A stretch of 64,000 nucleotides of DNA from Ptychodera flava (GCF_041260155.1 NC_091941.1:26444247-26508246); one strand, 5' to 3'. Positions 47,201 through 59,692 are shown, numbered from the stretch's first letter. The notes: generated by a model not told the origin, from the letters alone. A program made the numbers and translations.

Positions 47201-49525
47201 AAACTTTCCAAGCTAAACCTCAAACCCACCTTGCGTAGTGTGCTTTACTCAGAACCTTTAACAATTTGTAGTCATTTGCGAGGAATAACCGCGGTTCCAG
47301 GTAATGGACAAAATATATAAATGCATACGAACGCAACTTCCGGTGGCGTTAGAGCGCCTGCGCACAATAGGGACGGACTTTTCTATATTTGGTCGACGTG
47401 GGGAATGCCTTGCTCTGAATGCGTTGGAGTGTTCTATATATGTAACTCAGCCCACGGATTCGGAATACTGTCAAGTTTGAGCTATAAAACAGGCAATTAT
47501 ATTCAAGCTAAGAGATTCGAGCGCTGCAGTGCGAGCGAGAAGCTACAATAGAATGGACTCTCAGCAACAAATGACCGTAGTACCTAATTTTGATCAACTA
47601 CAGCCGGACGAACAGGTGGGTCACCACGTGTAGCGCGTCTGCATCACAATTTAAACCAATTCTGTATGCGTACATATAAATGTATGCATATTTATATATG
47701 TATTAATACATATTCACTCACATTGATATATTTGTACATATGTGTATATACACATATTGTTTTATATATTACGTTTCAGATCTTTACTTATTTATTTATT
47801 TTTTTTTTCACTTACAGTTGTCACCTGAAGAAGAACAGAAAAGACACGAGAGAAGAGAGAGAAACAGACTCGCTGCGACGAAATGTCGAAATAAAAAGAG
47901 AGACCACATGCTGACGTTAGAAAAGGTAAATATTGAGATATAGGCCTACTTAGAATAATCAGCACGGGTGTCTCTCATTTTGGGTCGACCTACTTAACTC
48001 GGTGAATGTAACGTCACAGCCATGGCTAACAAGGTTGATATCGCATCGGATAAGCTCAGTATAGTAACGCTGACACCGGTAAATTGAAGGTGTTGTGTTT
48101 GAAGATCGCGAGGAAAACTTAAATTAAAGTCACATCAAAATTCCATCTGCAGTGTTGCGTGTTTTATGCCCGTTGAAAAAGGTTAGAAGCGTTTGACACG
48201 CGCAGTGCGACCGACGTTCGACAACGCACACTGATAACAATGGTACTCACATTCATTGTCTGTTTCGTGGAATTCAGCTTCGAGGAAATCGCACCAGTTC
48301 GGCAAAACTGATTAAAATTTAATGCAGGTTCAAGGTCGCAAACCGCCTCTCGCGTTTTTTTCGCATTCCAGCAATCGTTAACTTTAGCTGCCTGACAAGA
48401 AAGGTACCTGACAAACGTGAACTACGGTAACACGCTGAGCCAAACCGGGACGCAGCCGCCGGTTTGTGAAATGAAATCAGCGGAATTCCTAGCTTGCGCA
48501 TGCGCAGATCGCCGAACGCTTCGTTCTTTCGTTTCAAGATTTATTGAAGGTCGGTTTCAGCGTATCGATTTTCAAAGAATAGCGCTGCGCTTTCTTTTCA
48601 GCAAAATCGTTGAATTAGTCTTGTTTATTAGTCTTACTTGTTCAAGCCACATTTTCTTGAACTGGGAGCGTTAAGTGAGGGTTAGATTACTCGGAACTGT
48701 TGTTGAGTTACACAGGCGCTTGGGAATCCGTCAGCCGCGCGTTCCTCGGGAAGTCCGCCAATCAAGGGGGAGTCCTGAAAGTACGTGTAGAAATTTTCTG
48801 ACCATGAGGGGCAAACCCTTGATCACGTAACAGAAATTGTCACCCAGCGAGGATGAATCATAATTAATCATGCGAGTGATCCAAATTTTTGCCACCGTAG
48901 CATCATTAACCATTTTAATTCTCCCTTACATCTGGTTATCAGTGACTTTATATCAGTGTTATCGGAACTTTAAAACTCATGTGTGATGTGTCGCATAACA
49001 CGACCCGTACCGTTATCGCTGTCGTTATTATTGCGTCGTGCCGTTCGAAACTAGGCCGCCATACGGACGAACAGGTCACTGGTTTTGCCGGACAACGTTG
49101 TTACAATTTTTACTACTAAAAATTTACATAAATGCATATAATACTCAATGCAAACACACGAGAGATATATGTCGCCATCGAATTTTGTGTTAATTTGATT
49201 TTAAACAGGGGAGTCAGTGTACGTTAGGCGAAAACAAAAATTCACACCTTGTATATATTTTAATTGTTTATGATCAGCTTTGTTACACAGATCAATGAAT
49301 GTAGACTTGAAATTATCTGAAAGGTCAAGCAATATTTTTTTTTGCTGATTTCCCTCCCATCAGGAAACGCATAAACTTGAGGTGCAGAAGGAATTTCTAT
49401 TGGATCAAGTGGAAAAGTTACAAAGAGAAAAAGAAGAACTAACGTTCCTGCTGGATGCCCATCTGATTCAGTGTACCAGAACGAACAATGTTGCGTGTAC
49501 ACCTCAATGTAGCAGAGACTGTTGA
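43992..49525 (+). CDS. Gene C: ATF3-like bZIP factor with Fos-like zipper (long form)
   Basis: Coding exons are 43992-44270, 47818-47925 and 49364-49525, with introns of 3.5 and 1.4 kb, all phase 0. The product has 182 residues, like ATF3. Residues 65-83 hold LKEEIKYTIQTKRLARGLS, the ATF3-type N-terminal motif. The basic exon starts LSPEEEQKR and contains NRLAATKCRNKKR. The zipper has leucines in register and ends LDAHLIQC. The second-heptad 'a' position is Lys, as in Fos, where ATF3, JDP2 and genes A and B have Asn; this should disfavour homodimers. The C-terminal tail after the zipper is short and Cys-rich. Joining of the 43992 exon to 47818 is inferred from phase and motif order. Confidence 0.88.
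46137..46484 (+). mobile_element. MITE family 1, copy 3
   Basis: It is 348 bp, from TTAAGATAGTATGCGCCTCG to GGCGCGTTCTACCTTAA. It is the best-matched partner of copy 2 and sits in intron 1 of gene C. Confidence 0.7.
46508..46515. promoter_or_regulatory. CRE/ATF site TGACGTCA in gene C intron 1
   Basis: The context is TTTGACGTCATAA, about 1 kb upstream of the intronic TATA promoter and 24 nt beyond a MITE copy. Confidence 0.3.
47336..47488 (+). promoter_or_regulatory. Intronic TATA promoter of gene C
   Basis: It holds an ETS site ACTTCCGG (47336-47343), an NRF1-like GCGCCTGCGCA (47354-47364), a CArG-like CTATATTTGG (47383-47392, one base off consensus) and TATAAA (47483-47488). The expected start near 47513 precedes the short first exon at 47553. 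ETS plus CArG recalls the serum response element of FOS, but the CArG is imperfect. Confidence 0.5.
47553..47615 (+). CDS. Gene C alternative short first exon
   Basis: An ATG 65 nt downstream of a TATAAA box opens 21 codons (MDSQQQM...QPDEQ) that end exactly at a phase-0 donor, CAG|GTGGGT. Splicing to 47818 gives a 110-residue protein that is little more than the bZIP domain and lacks the ATF3-type N-terminal motif. It could instead mark a separate gene, with the 43992 exon belonging elsewhere. Confidence 0.65.
47818..47925 (+). CDS. Gene C basic-region exon (108 nt)
   Basis: It codes 36 residues, LSPEEEQKRHERRERN then LAATKCRNKKRD. The length and phase are those of the gene A exon and of the ATF3/FOS family exon. 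The acceptor is a long T tract ending CTTACAG; the donor is GTAAAT at 47926. Confidence 0.95.
48495..48506. promoter_or_regulatory. NRF1-type palindrome TGCGCATGCGCA in gene C intron
   Basis: A perfect 12-bp palindrome matching the NRF1 consensus. It sits between the basic and zipper exons, with no exon or TATA beside it. Confidence 0.3.
49364..49525 (+). CDS. Gene C leucine-zipper and C-terminal exon
   Basis: It codes 53 residues: heptad leucines in KLEVQKEFL, QVEKL and EELTFLL, then AHLIQC and a short tail with four more Cys. The acceptor is CTCCCATCAG at 49354-49363 after a T-rich tract. The stop is TGA at 49523-49525. The tail is about 30 residues shorter than that of gene A. Confidence 0.93.
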   Translation, partial: ETHKLEVQKEFLLDQVEKLQREKEELTFLLDAHLIQCTRTNNVACTPQCSRDC

Positions 49526-51365
49526 CGAGACATTCGTCCGATGGGAACAATTTTACGACGGAACTTTTCGATAACAAGGAGAAGATTGCTAGATTTCGCA
49601 TCAGCTTGGAAAAACCTTCATTAACTGTGTATAATCAGAATCAAAATGACAGAACAAGCTTCATCATCGCTTCTGTGCTCATCTGATTGGTTAGCTTTAG
49701 CAGGTGCCGGTGGAAAGACTCGACCAATAAGAGGTCCGAATTCATATAGCGTCGCAATATTAGGAAACCGCTTAAAGGACATTTACATAACGACAGCACA
49801 TGCGTTTCTTCTGGTGGCGTGTTTTTGTTCAGAAGATTTCATCTGAAGCATCGAGTACAGATCTTACAGATTATCGTCAGTTTTACTCTCATTGTATTTT
49901 TTTCTAACTCAGGCAAATTTCGGGTAATTGCTGTTGACCCCTCCAGGTGTCACAGTCAATGAAAGTTAGTATCGGTATTGTGTTCCGATGTATGATAGTC
50001 CTAAAATGTTACTCAACTGCTTATAGAGCCAAACAAACATGATTTCTTCGGATTTTGAATGTGTTGAGTGTATTTACATTTTGACTAAAAATGTACATAT
50101 TATTGGCGACAGAAAATGCAAGGATTTAGGAAGGAGAAGAAATGTATAGAAGTGTAAAATCAGTGTTCATGAAACATTCAGGGGTCGAATGACGTATGCT
50201 ACTTAAGGCCAGAGATGGCATCATGGCATCTTGAGACTATACGAGAGATAGTTTTCATCTCTGTCTCTTTACATTGCAATTTGCCGGCGATGTGGTGTCG
50301 CAGTCAGCCTTCCGATTAGTCACTCTGACAGTACAAAATCCCTCGCGGTTTTCGGAGAGAGTAAGGAATGTAAGTGCGATCCAGAGAAAGAAAAGGAACA
50401 CACTTGTGATCACACGAAACAAAGTTCAAATATTTGGCGGTAACGCTTTCTATTTTAATGTTCGGGTATTATAATATCATGCAGACCTGCCCCAGATCAC
50501 GTATAAAACTGAAAACTACAAGAAGGCTGAACAGATGACATTCTTTTTGGTCACATTACCGAAAGACTATCTTTCAAATAATATTTACAGTAAATGAGAC
50601 GAATCAAGGAAGAAATTTCCAGCTCCGGGATGCCAGGACAGCGCCATTGAGAGGCAGTTCTTCACAATTCAATCCATATTTGATGACATGACACGGCTGT
50701 GACCCAAGCGTAACAAAGCAGAGGTGGAAGCTCGGCTCGTGGTCAGATTTCCCATACACGTGTCTTTGAAATATTCTTTGCAACGGGTTTCATGGCAGAA
50801 GTTCACAAAAGACACCACAATCGTTGAATTGTGCGTCAAGCAGACAGATCAAGTGTCGCGTCGCCATAGGATTTACAATCGATCAGACACCATTTCTACT
50901 GAAGGTGTATAATACAACACTATTCTCCATTGACGTGTCGACTCCAGTTTGGTCGGTCATTTCAATGGGACGGGTCCGTATAATTGACCTCACGTTTCCT
51001 AACCTTAAAAGTCAATTCCATCAAGTTTGGAGAGGAATTGGCTGTTAGTATGCCGGGGGACTTAATCATAAATTACTTTTATTGCTGACGTGGCAGCAAG
51101 CTGAAGCATTCTGCTGTAGAGTTATTTATGAAACAGAACAAATCTCATGATCATTATCATCATCATTATCATCACTACCACAACCGCCATGGGTGATGCT
51201 CATACTACCTTAGTTAGTTTCTTGCTTAACTGCAAAAATGTTACTGTCTTTCAACTTGTAGGCGAAAGCAACTTCTTTTTATCACATCGTGTGTGTTACT
51301 TAGAGTTTTACCATAGTTGTCAATATTTGTATTTTTCTAAATAAAGTTATATGGAAGAAACTATG
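49526..51365 (+). other. Gene C 3'UTR
   Basis: About 1.8 kb lies between the stop and the first good polyA signal. It contains a Pumilio-type TGTACATA (50092-50099) and a small (ATC/ATT)n tract at 51149-51178. No further exon is recognised. Confidence 0.5.
51340..51345 (+). terminator. Polyadenylation signal AATAAA of gene C
   Basis: The AATAAA is followed within 30 nt by GATGGCGTGGTGCTTG, a GT-rich downstream stretch. Confidence 0.6.
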
Positions 51366-54300
51366 ATGGCGTGGTGCTTGATTTTCCAGAGTCTACAGAG
51401 AAGTAGAATGTTTGGTATAAGTATCGATATAAACACAAAAAGTCAGGGTCGTTCTGATACACTGGTCTCATCGGCATAACTCTCCAGGCAAAAACAGTGA
51501 AGAATGGGTTTGGAGAAAATGCGTAGACGTGACCGCATGAATTGTTTAAAGTGACTCTGAAAAATTGAAATATATTTATCTAAAGGTATATTCTTGAAGT
51601 GAAAAGAGAGGGATGGAATGAAAGACGTGATCATGATGACAATTACAAATGTATGAATTGATCATCGCCCGCTCGTAATTTACCTGTAGCCATGGTAACG
51701 ACACGAGGAGTTGGCGACGGATGTATTCGTCAATTGAATGCTTTCTTTGTAAAATGATGGATTATTCTTTGGCACACATCTGTTCTTCAGAAACAGACAT
51801 TTATCATAGCACTTCAAGGCGGACATAGATCTGAAAGAATGTTTGACTACACATATGCAAGGAAAATTTCGTAAGATGCGACAGCCAGCGGAAATACAAC
51901 AATGATACGACTTTTCAAATGAAACACACTCTGAGGTCAAAGCGGCAATACTGCAAGACAGTTGATGTCAAAAGTACAGTATAGTTGTAAATGTTGACAA
52001 TATTTTGGTTATTTTTGTTCTGACGACAAGAACCCTTTCTTCTGCTTTTTTTCCTTGAAGTATTAAACATAACCCTGGCCAACACATCGTACTGTGTACT
52101 CTATGGCAATATAAGTTATTTCAGAGAAATAGATTGCTTGTCAGAAGCTAGAAAGGATTTATAACTACTCACATACAGCCCGTGTAGACACCTGCCCTGA
52201 CATTGGGACATGATTTTAAGAATCGAACAAGTAACTATATTACAGATAGAACAACAACAATGGAGAGTACATCAAATTTAACTTTCAGTGGCGCTGTAAG
52301 CGATACAAAAATTGATAAATCGTCAATAGAGAAGAATAGTACTGTACTCTCTCTTGTTTCAACATCGTTTAGGCAGATTAACGACCCACTATAGGAAAGA
52401 TTTCTCACCTTGGAGAGTTCAAGTTTCAATGGAAACAGTCCAAGATTTGGCAGTGTGGATTTCAGTATGGATTCTAATAGTCTTTTAACTTTCTGAAATT
52501 ATTGCTGCATGTCTTTAATTCGATATGATTCGGCGATGAAACTGTCGTTGACAGATAACTGTCGCCTATTGAAGGGGTCGATTGTCACCTTTTTTGTTGT
52601 TTCTTTTGATCTACCTGATGTCGATTAGGTCAAAACAAAAAAGGCCATTATTAGATTAGATCAAAACAAAAACGGGAAACAATAGCCTCAAATCGGCGTG
52701 TATGCTAAAAAGGCAATGAAACCATAAACGTGCGTGACGTCATACCTTAACCGGCTGCGTGATTATCATATTGTCAGCCAATGATTTATATCACTAAAAT
52801 AAATGTTTTTGTCAATTAAGGACTGACTCTCATATACAGTTGTAAACAGTCATGTAGACCGTTGCTAAGTATGATTGCGCGCCCGTTTACAGAACCGAAA
52901 CTGGCAAAGTACACGATTGTGTATATGTAGTAAGGTACTTCCTACCGCTACCTCTAAAGACAATTTCGCGCGCATTTGTTTAGCATTTTTATAAGACTGT
53001 AAATTGACAATAAGTCGCGAATGGATCGATTCATGGTTTTGCTCGGTGGGTATTTTGATCTTACGTCATCCGATTTGATTGGAAATTTTGGCCCTTAGGT
53101 TTTTTTGGGATTTGCGCCAGGATCACAAAAAGAACTTAGAAATTCTTCCACGGTAAATAACCCTTTATAGCAACTGAAAGGGGAAGAGAGGGGTGAGGGG
53201 GAGGAGGACGGAAACAAGATTCGGGAGTGCGCGTTGTTCAGTCCGTGCGTGCTAGTATTGCGATATACGCAATAGCCAGAGAGTAATAGAGTGGAATAAT
53301 ACACAGGTCATTTTTTACAGATTTGTTTAGCAAAGATATTTACAAAGTTTGTTTTTCCCTAATCAATCTCACCAGCTATCAGCTACTTCCGCCATAAACT
53401 GTCAAAAACCTGCACATGTTATGATAACTGGGTCAGTTGGTGAACGCACGGCTACACCATAAAAGGTCTTTCTAAATTTAGAATATGGCAGGACGTGTAA
53501 AGTTCGTGTCGATGCATACCAGTAAAGGTCACGTCTATTGAAGCGTACTGCGACATGATAGGTAGTTATTATTTTAGTTTTATCACAGAATAATGTACCT
53601 AGGTTGAGTCAGATATTTTTGTCGAAAAAGAATAAACAGATTAGAATAACACAATGTTGTTTTAAGGTATGTGTTCTATCGGATTCACGCCATGTGGCAA
53701 ATTACTCTCTTAACTTAAGATTCGATTGGAAACAAGTGTGCATGCTCATATTGCCAGTAGAAAGCATTTCTATCGTATATATTTTGGTATAAGCTTACGT
53801 GATATACATCAGGAAAACTATTCTTCATTTCACAAAGCTTGAAGAGCCGGGTTTTCCAGCACCATACTCATACTACAGACATTTGACACCAGTTGACTAA
53901 AATTATTTTGTCACTGTCATTCAGTGTCTCTGCTAACCAACGAGTGGGGTTTTGTTCTGTGATTGTTGTAATACATTTTAAGACTTTAAAACAAAAAGCG
54001 AAAGAAATTTTGTAAGTGTAGATAAATCGATAATGTACCACAATCCCTTAAATTGCATGAATCATTCGGGATTATTTTCCTCCCGTAAATATAACAACAT
54101 TGAAGTTGTAAAAGTACCCATTCAACAACGGTGTAGGGAAACTCCAGTATTTCGGCCCTGTTTGTTACGACCGGCACTGTCATTGTGTGCTCAAACTATT
54201 CTTTCAGTTGTAAAATACTTCAAACAACCTTTTCGGATTCGCTTGGTCAGTTAGGAACACTGTTGTCTGCTAGAGTTGTGTAGTGTTGTATTGGGGGAGG

Positions 54301-56038
54301 GGGGTCGCCGCTTGTGTGGATTTACAGGACATAGCCGCTAAGTCTAGGGAAAGCAATGAAAGTATATACCATGCGCGGTCGGAGTAAACGCAACATATAA
54401 CATAGGAAATCTGTCTTAACCTTATTTGTGTGCCCGTAATGTCGGTTTAAAATTACTATTTTCTATACCTTTCTTTGTTGAAACAAAAGACGAAATGTTA
54501 TCACCGTCGTGACAAAGATCATACCAGGGGTTTGAAGCGGCTTTAAAAATAAACTAAGGGGACAGGGTCAAAGAAATGGAACAGTGCACTTTAATCATGT
54601 TAATAGCAGTAGGTCACAAAAGAAACATATATTCGGTTTGTACACAGGTGAAGGGCACTGTCACTATGGTGATGGTTGATGAGTTTAATACAATTGTGAT
54701 CTATTAACGGTATAAGCTATGAAAAGGGACGATCAACTGCCCTCGAATTTCCTTCTTACATTTGATATGAGTGGCTCATCCAGAATCAACATAGGTTTTC
54801 TTTAGAGCTCCTCCTATATACAATACAAAAGTTGTCGACCCCCTCGAGAAGAGCGGAAAGTGGGATGTGACCGCTAAGACCGAATGTCATAACCGTCACA
54901 AACCATTTTTATGGCCTGGTTAGATCACATTAGGCATACCCCTGACCCTGGAAAAATAAATCATTTGAAGTGTCGATGGTAGCCCAGGCCGCGGCCACGT
55001 ATCAACAGCTGGTATAACAAACAGCACGGCCGATAAGATGACGGTTCGAAACAGAGAGCATCGACACCGCGTAGCATATTCCACTAGAGGACATCATAGC
55101 AAACAAAAACATGCGCCACGTACAGTTGCGTCCGGAGAGAATTCAAGACAACTTGAAAGTAAAATTGCCTGAACACGTAACTATTTGGTCGGTTTGTTTT
55201 TATTCAGCTATTCCACAGTCCCCAACCAGAGACTGTGGTACTTCGTAGCATTTACCGTCGGTTCGCTGAAATACAATGTATATGTTGTTCAGCCAATGGA
55301 TGTATGTGAACTCTACGTGTAAGTATTCTGTAATAAACTGCCCTGCTTTCATTTGAAGTTTGTGTATAAATAGTGTACATGACAAGAACTGATTTATAGA
55401 AGTTACTGCAGGACAACCGCAAAGGATGACATGGTTTAGGGTTCATAATCTGACGAGTGCAATTAGGGGTGGACCATTTGATATGGGGGGCGCTTGAAAG
55501 ATTGACTGGAGTATTTTTTTTTTCTTCCTGCTTCACCTGGAATTACAATTTTTTTCGATTGAGTGAATTCTGGCATCTCTTTTTTCACTTTCACGCGCGC
55601 TGAAATGCCATTATTTGCTGTTCTTTTTGTAAAGATGCTTTTCTTCATATGACATGACAAAACTGAATAAGGAAAGAAATGTAAAGCATCACAAAGTTTA
55701 CGTGGAACTATAGGCAAACAGCATCTGCTTCAGAATACTGGAAAGTTGGAAAGAAAATAGAAGCATGCTCTACTACAGCAAAATTACTGATAGAGACAAA
55801 TAAGAAGTCATGGAGGTCTCAATCTGTAAGAAAAGCACTACCACTGTTAATTGGTCAAGTTTGTTCTAGGTACTATAGCAGGCTGAGAACAGGTTGCACA
55901 AACCGACTAAAGATTTGAAAGACTACAAATGTATAGACGTAGTGGAATACTGAAATGACACAATTAATCTAATTACTTGGGGTGGTTAGGAGGGGCTGTC
56001 CCGTCCTGATACAGAAAATTTGGAATTTTACACTAGAC
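51366..56038. other. Intergenic, downstream of gene C
   Basis: 4.7 kb with one CRE (52735) and an AP-1 site (53605-53611). No exon was found. Confidence 0.45.
52735..52742. promoter_or_regulatory. CRE/ATF site TGACGTCA
   Basis: The context is GCGTGACGTCATAC, about 1.4 kb beyond gene C. Confidence 0.3.
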
Positions 56039-56320
56039 AAAATGCTTGATATGCGCTTAGCATATTTACGTATATTGATGTATATGGAACAAAATACTAA
56101 TTGCATATGCAGCGTATATCTTTGTATATGGAACATTCCAATACGTTGATGTGCGTAGTGTATTTCTATGCAGATCATTAGTATACGTAATGCAGATCTT
56201 TGCACACTAAGTGTACTCTGTAGTTTTGCATTTTATTAGCATACGTACTGTATACTGAACGTATTTGACACGTGTACAGAATCAGTATATGTGTATATAT
56301 TGTTGTATATCAAGCATTTT
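56039..56320. mobile_element. 282-bp element with 14-bp inverted ends
   Basis: Perfect 14-bp inverted repeats AAAATGCTTGATAT bound a stretch full of TATACGTA/GTATATGG-type words. No clear target duplication is seen. It is a MITE candidate, or a purine-pyrimidine-alternating sequence that happens to end in a repeat. Confidence 0.4.
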
Positions 56321-56554
56321 TCACATATTTCTAAATGGGGCTATTCGGTGGCAATTGGACTTAAAACGTATTGGACACAAAATTATTTCCCAATTATTAC
56401 CTTGTCGACAGAGACAAATGAATATTTCAATAGGAACATTTTCTACAAATTGAAACACTGAGCACATGTGTAACAAAAGTGTGAGTGATAATATTAATCA
56501 AACTTTGAATCAGGGCATTACTGAAATGAAATGTAATGAATTCAAATGTTATTA

Positions 56555-56728
56555 AAATGTCGTGACCAAAGGATGCGGCGAAAGTGAAAGATGTTATGAA
56601 AATAAGGTGCCCGAAGGGCGCGCTGACATTAAAAGATATTATAAAGATCGTGTGCCTGAAGGGCATGCCGTAAATTACAGAGGTGATAAAATATAGAGAG
56701 AGCGCCCGGAGGACGCCCCGAAAATTTT
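56555..56728 (-). repeat. About 45-bp tandem repeat, four degenerate units
   Basis: Units carry GCCCGAAGGGC-type palindromes at about 56609, 56653 and 56702, preceded by a weaker one near 56565. On the minus strand the first units read as 15-residue repeats (PFGHLIFITSFTFA-like) in an open frame. It is a degenerate minisatellite. Confidence 0.55.
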
Positions 56729-57749
56729 AAGTGAAGACTTTAGTACATCCGTGCATTATTTTTTTACTTCATGCTGGCATTCTTTTTTTATTCTTTTCTG
56801 TCATTCTTGGCTGGATTTTTTTCAAAGACACCTCTCGGAAACTTTTCCCCAGAATCATCCTAGCTTCCCCAAGGACATCAAATGGTCTACCCCCTAAGCT
56901 TATGCTCCTGAAATTGGCCGCATTTCTGACAGGCGCGTGAGCGCCATCCGAAGAAATTGAGTGGTGTGTTACTTCGGTTCACTTCAACACGCAACCGCTT
57001 TGCTTTCAACCGTATTTGATGAATACCCTTGTTCACATGGATTGTTGGCACGAAGTTCATTGCTGTTTAAGAATGTAAGTGATAATGTGCCATTGAACTT
57101 TATCTTCACGGAGCCACAACACAAATCGTAACGATGTGATCGACGCTTGTCGAGGAAAGTCCTGACAGCGGCATGCGTGTGTGTCGTATTTTACGACAAG
57201 GGGAATCCTACCAGGACGTAAAGGAACGCCATGTATAGCGCATGCGGGCAAACCCCCATAACGTGGCAAGTATTTTCACGCCAACGATTGAATCATGGAC
57301 AAGCTCAGCGGTAAACTGAAAATGATTCGCTATGGTGACAATTGGTAAGACATCTTAAGAATAACATCATATCGAAGATGAATATTATCAACAAGGAGAT
57401 GTGACTTTCGTAAATCCGCACTTCTTAAAAGTTTCAAGGTCGCCATCTGACGGTCATACTGGTGAACGCTTTCAGATGACTTATTCGACATCTCCAATAT
57501 ACAACACTTCATTTTTAACACAGCGTCATACCAGTAGGTACGTAGTGCACACTGAACCGACAACAGGTCATCACGATCCCTATTCGGCAGATTTTGATGG
57601 TTTGATTTAACAGTAAATGGTCATATTTTTAATTTCATGGGTGTCTTCTCCAGATCTCACAGTGACGATGACGAATTGCTGAGTGCTCTTAGTCCTGCTA
57701 TATGATATTTAATGCAGATAAATGTTCATAGCTATCGTCTATTTTCAAC

Positions 57750-57751
<2 letters not shown>

Positions 57752-57816
<65 letters not shown>
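57752..57816. repeat. (CT)n microsatellite
   Basis: About 32 perfect CT units. Confidence 0.98.
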
Positions 57817-57818
<2 letters not shown>

Positions 57819-59596
57819 ATATATACACACATTGAAAGTGCGTAGATATGAGTGAGTGGTGTATTCAACACTTTGTTTCATTTTGGTGTGTTATCGCGTC
57901 GGTTGAAGTAATTACACTTTCTAGACCTGTAAACTAGAACACCATTCTGAGGGAGAAATTGAACTTACGTACTCGAACAATGTCGGAAACTGATAAGCCA
58001 ACGTCAAGATCTGAATCGGCATTTTCAAAGAGGTGCCAAAATTGCTCTCTTCTTTGTAGAAGCGTTCAGATGGAGATCCATTCTAAATAAGGTGAAAAGC
58101 ACGTGAAAGCCTTGCCGGTTGTTTTTAGTTTCGATTTCTATTCCACGTTTAACATCGTCTTCGTTTATTTGCGGTAAAATATGTCACGGGTTATTAACCA
58201 AGCAATGAAACTACCATGAAAATGACAACTCTATAATCTGTGTATCATCCGCTCTCTCCTATCTCAGCCTCACACTATCTCTCTATATCTATCGCATGTA
58301 TCTATCTAAGTGTGTATCTTTATGTATTTGTCTATTTCTCCCACTCTTCCTTGCTTTCAAGTTCTCTACCGTACGTATCGTTATGCATTGACTGTTTTCA
58401 GATTAAGACTCGAGATGAACTTTGCCCTATCACCTTTGACTTTCTGTTCAAAGCTGGGCGTGTTTACGGTCACTGTTTTGTTATAACACACATTCATATT
58501 ATCAGTCCCGCTTGTGATAATGCCAAAAATTTCAGTCGTCGATGATAGCGTTTGACCTCCAGTGCCTACAGATTGTGTCGGCGATCTGAAAACCAGGCCC
58601 AGTCATTTCGACATGTTTTTGGGAGTAGATCAAGAGAAGTTTTGTAAAGACGGAACAAACATAGTACAAAATGGAGCTTACAAATTTAGAAGTAGTGAAT
58701 GTTCAAAAATAGTTGCATATATTTTCGACATCATACAGAAAACAGATTTATGAGAATGTTTACCATGATCGAAGTCACCATATAGACGCAGATGTACTGT
58801 AAAAGTCGGCATTTGACATGGATTGCACATTTAATTTGCTTGCAATTCATCTGTACACCCTGTCTGGTAATGGCAAACCTGACGATTGAATTTGACAGCG
58901 GCGACATTGACTGCAGGGAGACAAACACTGCACTGAGATGTGGTACAGACCTTCTTTTAAAAAAATGTGAAATAACTTTCTCTGAAACGGTACCGTGTTC
59001 TCAAGAAGTTATAGGGAGTCAGAAAATCTCAGGCTGGCAGCTGAAGCTCTCGCTGAAATCTGGCTGACATGGTGAATACAATTTTGGGGTTTTTTGTTTT
59101 CTTTTTTTTTTTTAACTTTTATCCTATTTTTTGACCGACGTATCACCTGCCGCGGAGCCCATTCGAAATTTACTAAACGTTTTAATAATATTTTCGGAAA
59201 CAGCACTGGCTCTGTGTCGCATCCTAAAAAGGCGATCCATTGTTGACGATTGACGCGGAAGTCACTAAGGCAACGATATAGGAAGTGCAATTATCACAAA
59301 TTCCATTTTGCAAATCAGTTTCGGTTCTGTATATAAGGTCACGCTCCAGTTGCTAGGGAACAGTCTGTCCTTCACGTTTATGATTTGAAGTGGATGTGTT
59401 CATGATTGGCGTCTATACCCCTTGTAAAACATACTCACTGAATAAGTGAATGAGGTCACTTCGATGAGCGCCGACAATCGTGTGCTTTAAAGGATTGAAG
59501 ACAGTCCACACACAGTCTGTGGATGGAAGTATGACTGACTGTATTGCTTTTAATACTGAGAACTTTCTGCAAATTGTTCTCCGCCTGATGAGGGGA

Positions 59597-59692
59597 TTTA
59601 TTTAATTATTTATTTATTTACATATTTATTTATTTATCTATTTATTCATTTACTCATTTATTCATTTAATATTATTTATTTATTTATCTGTT
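59597..59692. repeat. (TTTA)n microsatellite, imperfect
   Basis: TTTA units with scattered TTCA, CTCA and ATCT variants. Confidence 0.9.
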
